From NCBI GenBank assembly GCA_022836615.1, contig MU405214.1, forward strand, positions 496,001 through 560,000: a DNA stretch of 64,000 nt. Direction: 5' to 3'. Shown piece after piece: positions 55,905 to 64,000 of this stretch (position 1 is the first letter of the stretch; each line of letters opens with the position of its first letter). Source of the DNA: Annulohypoxylon bovei var. microspora. Its lineage: Eukaryota; Ascomycota; Sordariomycetes; Xylariales; Hypoxylaceae. The notes under the pieces were generated by a model. The model was not told the DNA's origin, made no database searches, and saw only the letters and a program-made list of their open reading frames with translations. The position numbers and the translations under genes were made by a program.

Positions 55905-57513
55905 TATTATTACCTACCTGGTGGCATGAATGCTATTGTCTTTTCTTCGAGTCCTACGAATTGTCATTTTGTAACAAAGAACAATTCATATCCTTATTAA
56001 CTACATCATGTCTCTCCTTGTTTGCTAGTAGCACCCGATCAATTTCAACAGCTTATAGGTTTATGGGATCAGACTTTAATTATTAACGGAATCGAAAGTA
56101 GTCTTGAAAGCTCAAAGTATAAAAGCGAAACATGGCCCACGTGTTGTGGTAACTATGTACAGCTTTCTACTTAAATATAAATGGATTCTATGGTTAACTT
56201 TGGTATGAGGACATCGATTTCATTTTTATTTTGGAAGGGTTCGTTTGCGAGGTTTGCTTACCTTATGTGCCTAGGTTAGAAGCCAACCTTGGAATAACTA
56301 CATGTAAATAAGTAATATAAAAGTTAAGATACAATACCTCATTTATCTCAATATTATAACTAATAATTATTAACTACCTCAAGTATTTCACCAATTTGCG
56401 AATAGTGTGAACAAGGCGGGAGTGAAGGAGCAAAATACATGTACTTAGATACAGAAGGTACTCGATTAGAGAATTGGAATTTCCAAATAGGTTTAACCCC
56501 TCAATATCGCTTCCATCCTGTCCTATCCCATTATTCCGGATAGGGCCTTCTTGTACAGACAACGGACAGCGGGCAGCTTCCAACTTGAAGTTGTACGACA
56601 AGATTAATCTAGAAGATTTGAAAACTACATGTAGTACTTTCTTTACTCACTCCAATGCTACTTAGCTTCATGCATCTCAAATTAGAAACACGAAGCTTCC
56701 AGGAAGGTTAAGACCCAAACATTTCGCCATGCACTTGCAAGGCCAAGGGCACGCGACTGATTGATTGCTTCCCCGCATCAACTTTAGAGGTACTGCAGCT
56801 TCCAAGCTCTTCCAAGCCCACTATACTTATCGTGCCTCGTACCTGTGGACATCCACTGTCTCCCCCTTTTAAACGCTGACGCCTGAAGATTAGGCCTCGA
56901 CTCAAACAACAACTAGGCACTCCGCGGTTGATGGCCGTTTCCCCGGATACGGGCACGCCTAAGAAAGGAAAAATCATAAGCACACTTATAACACCCTCTA
57001 TTAAAGTTGTATTCAGCTTGTTTTAAAGACCGGGAAGGAAGTTTAAGTAACCCTCAAACGATCCGTTGATGCCAAGTTAGGTACCTAACCTGCAAACCTG
57101 GATAACTGCAGCCTCTGACTCGATTTATATTCTCAACTCTCTTCTTTGATATATTCGAATCGACCACACCTGGATTTTATTCACATCATCCGTCACCCAT
57201 CGTCCGTATTATCAAGTGGTGTAAGCTTCTCGACATTCCTGGATAACCCGAGCACCTACCTAGAAGGTATCCTTAGAAATTCATATCGAGGTTTTGCTTA
57301 TGGTGTGGGAACTTACTACGACCCTGTGTTAGTCACATATCGACGAATAGCATTGCGTTAACTTCATCGTCAATCGCAGTCTAACTCTACTCGCGTTTTT
57401 TTACGTATATTACGAATCGCTTTCTCCTGGCCTACACCTTATATGGTGTTGCCGTTGGCTTAGTCTTGAAGGCCATAAAATCATTTTCTGATATTCGGAT
57501 TGGCATCCTTACC
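55905..57513. promoter_or_regulatory. intergenic, MMS1_N-gene promoter
   Basis: 1.6 kb, AT-rich. No gene was recognised. Short frames have no family resemblance. The last 350 bp would hold the promoter and leader of the MMS1_N gene. Confidence 0.5.
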
Positions 57514-60500
57514 ATGTCGCTCCAAACCTACGTCCTCGAAGATGATCAATGGGTATCTCGTACGGTCTCTGCGGAAGAACTCTTGAGAGAAAATACCACT
57601 GCTCGCCGTAAGACGGGAAGGCAGTCACTTTCAAAGCCACCTACATACGGCCTACTCACAAGAACGATCGTCGAAAGCCCTGTAATAAGATGGGTGTTAC
57701 CTGTGCAGCTTCGATCCGCTCGCTATAACGATGTTGCGTTGATAGGCGTAGGTCTCCTTACCTTTTTTATCATCTCCATTCTAGCTGTGGCCTATTTTTA
57801 TCCACAAGCCCACAAGTAGCTTTTGGTTCTATAGTCTTATCTACCTCAACCTATTCTTGATGGAAGGCTCCTTTCTGAAAACAGAAGGCATAGATATGCC
57901 GCATCCCCCCTTTTCTTATAAATTGAAGATATCGCTCTGAATATTTTATACCCGTCCTTGACCCCTTTTAGATGCTGACTTGCAGCTAGGATCATTGTGT
58001 TCGGATATGCGAACTTGGCCCCGATAGACAGCTTCAAGATGTCGTCAAAAAGAAAGACTTCGGGTCTAGAATACGAAATGCGGTAGTCATGGGCTCACCT
58101 CAATATTCCCGTAAAGCTAACGAATGCAACGATGATGGTACACATGTCAAGGCCGAGGATAGTGATACTGAAATGGCCGACATGAGCACCGCTATCTCTG
58201 GATTTAGGAATGTAAATTCACGACTTCCTCCTCAGTTATTAGTACTGATGCTTGAGCGGGGCGACTTGGTGTTCCTATTTTTGCAGCAAAGGCCTGATGG
58301 TAGTTGGGCCTTCGTTTCTTCGACCCACAAAGTGCCTGGGGAACGACTCGTTTCTCCTGGGTGGCATATGGCTATTGATCCCTCTTCGAATTTTCTGGTT
58401 ATCGGATGTACTGAGAATCTCTTCATCATATACCAACTTGAGTCGATGGAAACCCTACGACACCAATATATGGAAGGAAATCTATTGCAGCCAATCAAGG
58501 ACTGGGAAGCTCGGCATGTCATTGGTGTTATTCACAAGATTGAGTTCCTTCACCCAGTCCATGGAAATGAGATACAGGTGATCTTGATGGTTATCATGGT
58601 TCAGCCTGAAGTATCCAGATTGACCATATACGAATGGGCCTGTACTGGTACAAGTGATTGGAAGAAAATATTGCGCGAAGAGAAGCCCGGCCACAGGCTC
58701 GAGGACGACTATCGCATGCCGCTGTTGGTCGTTCCCCTTAAAGTTCGAAATGCTTTTCTGATCATCACCGAGAACATTACAGCTACCTGCTCGGATATCT
58801 TGAGCGGGCCCCCCACGTTTGTTAAGTTCGAACTAGTGAACCATGACGATACCCAACTACATCACGGCACGCGCGAGCCGCTGTGGACCGCATGGACCAG
58901 ACCTATACGGCACCCTCCGTATCACTATGAGAAAGATGTTATCTACTTGGCAAGAGAAGATGGCCTCATCAATTTTCTTGAATGCGGCGTTGAATCAGAA
59001 ATCGAAACAAGTGTCAGCATGGGTTCCGTGGACTGCAATATTGACACGGCCTTTGCGTGCCTCTTCCATCTGTTTGGCGACGTTCTAGTTACTGGTGGGG
59101 ACTCAGGTCCTGGGGCGGTTTGGAATGTCAGTGGCATCTACTAACTTTTCATAGAGCCGTCTTGCTAACATCGTCATCGACAGGTTCAAGCGAGACAATC
59201 TCCACAGAGAATTGGCTCAATCCCGAACTGGTCGCCTACTGTTGACTTCGTTGTAACTGTCGAGGGAATGCTCGAAGAGAGCAGCGAAGGATCAAGCAGT
59301 GATATTGGGAAGATACCCCTCTATCAACCAGACAAGGTTTTCGCCTGTAGCGGCAGAGGAATTACAGGCGCTATTACGCAATTTAGATACGGCATCCAGG
59401 CAAGGATCGGGTTGGATCTCACATATTCATCCAACGTCAAGCAGTGCTGGGCTATATCTAACTTCGATGGAGACATAGAAGATGGCTTCTTTCTAATTTT
59501 AGCTCTCCCCAATGGATCTTCTATCCTGCATCTGTCTCAAGATTTATCTGAGGCATCGGAAAAAGACCATGATTCTACGCCATACGACCTTACCTCAACA
59601 ACACTAACTGCGCAGGAAGCTGATGGCGTGGTGGTGCAAGTCACGACGAACTATATTACGGTTGCTACGCCGACGGGATGGTAAGTCTTTCCGGTTAGTA
59701 AATATTGTATGACGACTAATGAGACTCGGGTTGCAGTTCTCAGAAATCGACAAGTGATATATTGCAAGACTACACCACTATTGTGGCAGATGCAGCTATT
59801 GAGGGCGATACGATTGCTCTGGCAGTCTACTCTGGATCAGACTTCAAAATCGCTTTGCTTAGAGTTGTCGGTCTCGAGGTCTCCTTCCAACGGGCTTTTG
59901 ACATCGAAGGTGAAGTCACCTGTCTTTCAATGGGGATATTTGCAGACAAAATCGTTATCCTGGCCGGCCTCTACCAAGGCAGTGACCCAACTCTAGCGAT
60001 ATATCCCGCCGAATTAGACCAACCAGTTTCTACGGCACCTATTTTGCTAAGGTTGCTACCAAGTATGTGAGCCTTGAATATCTCGAAATGACAAGCTATT
60101 AATATTGTGTATAGGTGCGATAAGTCTGAGTAATGAAATAACATCAGATTCCATGGGACCGTCTCCCTTCGGGGCTCTAACGAGTATTGTTCATTTTGGT
60201 GAACGATCCAACAAGACTGTCATCGTAGCTGGAACTAAATTTGGCGACGTACTTACAATTAAACTAGACCAGTCGAAGCCTGAAATTTATGGAATATACC
60301 GGGATAAATTTAACGTATCACAATCTCGCGTTTATTCTGGCGCAGCGATGGGAGACCCCAACTCAATACTGGTCTGTAGCGATTCGGAACTCGCGATGAT
60401 GACGAGCTACGTATCGCTCCGCGAGGGCCGATTCGAGGAGATACATCGCGTCTGGCCTACTGATGGAGATAGACCTAGCATGGCTTCTCCGCCAATCAAT

Positions 60501-61949
60501 TCCGTAGCGTCATTACGTGAACAGCTTCCTGAATTTGGGGATTCTACTATGGTGATGATTGCCGGTCCGCGAATCATGATCACTGAGTTGCAACGTCAAC
60601 TAAAGCCCGTTCCGCGTTATTTCCCTATTGGAGGAACGCCAGTTAAGATCCTCTATTCTAAGAGACTGGGGGCTCTTGTTACGGTAGTGTCGAAGAATGG
60701 TTTACCTTCCCTGCATTTCCTTGATCCCGAGACAGGTCACGATTTATCGCTGCCTCTCGAGAGGAAGAAGATAGATGAGGCATATAGTTATCACGAAGTA
60801 GACTATATCACAGGCCTAGGGAACGCCGACGTAAGGGCTATGTCTCTTGCAACGTGGACGTATAGAAATGGGGGTGTTCGTGGGGACTGGATTGTTCTTG
60901 CCATGCGGAGGCGAGATAACGAAGGCCTCCTCTTGATCATTTCAGCCGAACCCGAGAATGCATCAACCCAGGCTAACGCGCCTCGTCGGATACGATTCTG
61001 GACTAAATTTGATCGGAAGATAAGGGACGGTCCCATATGGTCCGTTGCGACGGACGAATACGGCGTCTTCCTGTGCGTTGGATGCAATATTCAATACCAC
61101 CAAATTGAACAAGGCAGGTTCAGGATATCGAGGCAGCACGAACTACCGTCCCCAGCCTCGTGGATGGAAGTGGTAAATGGACATTTACACGCCCTCACCA
61201 TGAACCACTCACTCGTGATCCTTGACTACAAGAGGGAGTTTTTTGAGGAGAGCGAACAGATGGTTCAGGTGCACACAGATGAAGTCTGTCGAAATAGTTT
61301 ACATGCCATTGAACTAGGCACACATGCTACTTCTATAACCTTGTTGTCGGATCCGATGTGTGGTGTTCATGGACTATGGGCTCCCGACGAAGAAGAAAGA
61401 CCATTAAGTCTAGTGTGTCAAGCGGAGCTTCAGGCATCAATCAGGAGGTTTGCTCGAGGATACACTAGAGCTGCGTGGGGATCGGTTAAGAACCGACCAC
61501 GCTATGGTTGTGTCACGACTGGTTTACCTGGATCGGATATCATAGGCCTTACTATTGACGGGTCTCTTCAGCACTTTTCGCTCTTGAACGAGGATGCCTG
61601 GAGATTCCTTAGATTCATTCAGAATCTAGCGATACTATTCCTAGCAATATGCCCACAAATCGCGTCAGATAACTTGTCAGACTTAGCTATTGTCGAACCT
61701 GATCCAGAGCCTGAACTATTTCCGAAATCGAACAGCCAAGTCGACGGGGACATCCTGCGGATATGTCTTGACAGACATGTCCTAGAAGAACTTGTTTCAA
61801 ACCCACAGTATCTGCAGCGGTTCCGAGAACTTCTTAAGCCTCTAGACGAGGATGGACATATCTCATCCGAAGGACCCAGCAGTGATACCTCATACTTTGA
61901 ACTGGCTTACAGTATTCTCAAATACTACCTTTCACCTGTCCTTTCATGA
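57514..61949 (+). CDS. MMS1_N-domain beta-propeller protein (CPSF160/DDB1-like)
   Basis: A 1342-aa protein with the N-terminal beta-propeller domain found in Mms1, DDB1 and CPSF-A relatives; in fungi this group is often annotated as MMS1_N or thermotolerance protein. Its exact role is unknown. Exons are 57514-57747, 57990-59126, 59184-59680, 59737-60062 and 60115-61949. The joined start reads RYNDVALIG then DHCVRICELGPDRQLQDVV and DFGSRIRNAVVMG, which is the family pattern. WHMAIDPSSNFLVIGC and HPPYHYEKDVIYLAREDG mark propeller blades. Intron 1 (242 nt) is several times longer than the others. Intron 2 uses GTCAGT as donor. The C-terminal third is helical. Confidence 0.88.
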
Positions 61950-63262
61950 TGGCCTCTACGTTACGAGCATATGTCCGCAACAAGCTCGACTTTAGACACG
62001 TTATCCAGGTGGTTAACCGCCTAGGTAGTTTTAATGAAAATGAATGTTTCCTAAGATTAGTGGCTAGGATGTTGAAAATGGGCTGGCGAGCCAGGTATTC
62101 AAATGAAGCTAGATGTGGCTTTCATGAAGTATCGAAGCTTAGCTCTAGGGACGGGATGAGGGAGTGAAGGTAAGAGGAAAGATGATGACGTGAAATGACA
62201 TTTCTAATGCCTCTATACGAATAAACCGATTACCACGATGAGGAGTTTGACGAGGGAAGTTTACTTTATGCCTTATTGTGACCTAGGTGTCTAGGGTGGT
62301 AAGGATGAACACTGTTTAGGCTAGCTGGCGGATTTGTCGTTAGATGGCGAAGAAAAGGATACAACAGAATTCGGTAGGAGTGAGATGAAGTCATTTACAG
62401 AGCATAGAAAGAATGACTCAATTACCTACGTATTCATCCGTCTTAAACGATCGAGTTGTAATTTAAGAATGTCCTCTATTTTGAAATCTATTTAAAAGTT
62501 ATGTATCCCACAATGGTGAATAGGGGGAGGATGTAAATGGTATAGGGGGTGCAGGGGTTGTAGTAATAACCCACTTTAATTTGAATTTCCTTACCTAATC
62601 AAAGTGTATCGATAAGAAAATGGTTCGCTTAATCCTTCATAACTGTTGTGCAAAGTTTGGAATTCACAAAAATATTTCTTCCTCACTGGAACTTAAGAAA
62701 ACGCGACCAAACGTAAGGTACTTTATTATAGGTACCGTTAACGCACCATCGTCAGCGTGGGTCTTGTCTATTACCCCACTACCGCAAAGGAAATAACGGC
62801 CTGCGGCCCTAACCCTTCCAACATTCTACATCCACTATATCCTACAGAATACATCCTCCATATTACATCCACTTTGATCTACGAACACCGAACACCACGT
62901 TGCAGGAATAATTTTCTCCTGTTAGATTTCGCGTGTACTAATTACAAACCTCGCGAAATCAAATCAGCATAGTTGCCGCTAAGGAATACATACATACATC
63001 CGAGCAATTTGCCGTTTTTTATCTGAGAATTCAGCAGACTTAAAAATTGCCCCTCGTCATTTTACAGAGGGTCCACGATTTACCCCCCACCATCATTGTC
63101 TTGAGCATCCCAACTCAACGTAAAACCTCATTACCTTCGATGAGAATTTAATAGGAACTCTACCTCCCTAGGTATCCTAACTTACTTATCCACTATCCGC
63201 CTTATACCCAGTCACCACAGATACCAGTTCACCAGTTCTTTTACATTCAACCTACTGCCAAG
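61950..63262. promoter_or_regulatory. intergenic, eIF5B promoter
   Basis: 1.3 kb. It holds the MMS1_N-gene 3' UTR and the eIF5B promoter. A CCTCCCTAGGTATCC motif is at 63164-63178, near the eIF5B start. The pyrimidine-rich stretch 63,180-63,260 is its probable leader. No gene seen. Confidence 0.5.
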
Positions 63263-64000
63263 ATGCCGCCTAAGAAGAAGGGAAATAAGAAGGCGGCCGA
63301 TGATTGGGAGGCAGATCTAGGCGAATCGATCGCACCTGCAAACGGGGAGGACAACACTGCCGCTGCGGGAGCGCCAGAGGAGAATAATGAAGAAGAAGAA
63401 TCATCTGTTGGCGGTCTAATGGCCATGATGAAGAAGAATCGAGAAAAGAGAAAGAAGAAGGGTTTGTCCGAGGACTTCGCCGATGGCGAAAATGCTCCCG
63501 GCGCCGAATTCACATCCGCTGCAGCAAAAGCCCCTGAAGAAGCAACTATGGACGACGAGTTCGCACTCCCCGAGAAGAAGGGAAAGGGTGGAAAACAAAA
63601 CAAGCAACAACAGGCCAAGTCAGCATCAGCTGATGTAGGCGACGACGAGATGGGGGAGGGCGGAAGAATGTTGACCAAAGCTGAGAAGGAGAAATTGAAG
63701 AAGGAAAGAGAGAAGCAAAGAAAACGGGAACAAGTGCGTAAAAATTTGGAAGTATTCAGCTTGTATCCACCAACTGACTTTATCTGTGTCTTAGGCTTCC
63801 AAGAAAAAGACTACGACACCTGCCCCTGCCCCTGCCCCGAAGGCTGCCGAGCCCGCGAAACCAGTCGTAGAAGAGGATAAAGAGACTACCGCACCGACGG
63901 CTGAGGCTGGGGGCAAGAAGGGAAAGAAGCTTCCCCCTCATCTTCTAGCCCTCCAGAAACAGCAAGAGGACCTGAAACGGCAACGAGAGGATGCTGAGCG
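63263..64000 (+). CDS. translation initiation factor eIF5B, 5' part
   Basis: The N-terminal part of eIF5B (Fun12), the GTPase that joins ribosomal subunits at initiation; the gene runs off the right edge. Exons are 63263-63733 and 63795 onward. The start MPPKKKGNKKAADDWEADLG is typical. The segment is Lys/Glu/Ala-rich and disordered (MLTKAEKEKLKKEREKQRKR, KKKTTTPAPAPAPKAAEPAK), ending with PPHLLALQKQQEDLKRQRED, a conserved stretch before the GTPase domain. The GTP-binding motifs would lie outside the window. Confidence 0.93.

Noticed and set aside
1..64000. tRNA, rRNA, CRISPR arrays and bacterial-type operons
   Set aside because: None recognised by eye; CRISPR arrays and operons are not expected in a fungal nuclear genome. 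A tRNA scan would be needed to exclude intron-containing tRNA genes.

Overview
The window is nuclear DNA from a filamentous ascomycete, most likely Sordariomycetes. Genes carry short GT-AG introns (about 50-80 nt) with CTAAC-type branch points, and the protein set (Ask1, Eaf7, Rrn7, CYP61, MMS1_N protein, trans-acting enoyl reductase) is typical of that group. I resolved 22 complete protein genes plus one cut by the right edge. Exon models were built by hand from splice sites, reading phase and family match, and every multi-exon model closes in frame.

Left part (1-9,600) is accessory: a cytochrome P450 (minus), a DHA2-type 14-TM MFS transporter (plus) and a trans-acting enoyl reductase (plus), with an AT-rich repeat-bearing spacer between P450 and MFS. 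This looks like the edge of a polyketide-type secondary-metabolite cluster whose synthase is not in the window. A small basic protein of unknown function follows. Next come a Xi/omega-class glutathione transferase (10.2-11.7 kb), a tandem pair of 349-bp MITE-like elements (11.9-12.6 kb), the ubiquitin-activating enzyme UBA1 (13-16.4 kb) and a long Ser/Thr-rich GPI-type surface protein (18-20.3 kb). A 4.4-kb gene-free stretch ends the left half.

Middle and right parts are mostly conserved housekeeping genes: kelch-repeat membrane protein, Eaf7 (NuA4), a gamma-tubulin complex component, Ask1 (DASH), a small Ser-rich protein, ERG5/CYP61, a mitochondrial rhodanese, a Yip1-family Golgi protein, ubiquitin-L40 fusion, Rrn7, eIF5A, Cog3, a Gyp8/TBC1D20-type TBC protein, an MMS1_N-domain protein and the start of eIF5B. 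A 383-bp pogo/mariner-type MITE lies at 55.5 kb.

The most interesting signals concern translation starts. In ubiquitin-L40 the AUG itself is split by an intron and followed by a 7-nt microexon. UBA1 has an in-frame, AUG-less upstream extension holding an NLS-like segment behind a CTG in good context. The glutathione transferase has a mitochondrial-like first exon that ends exactly on an ATG, which suggests dual targeting.
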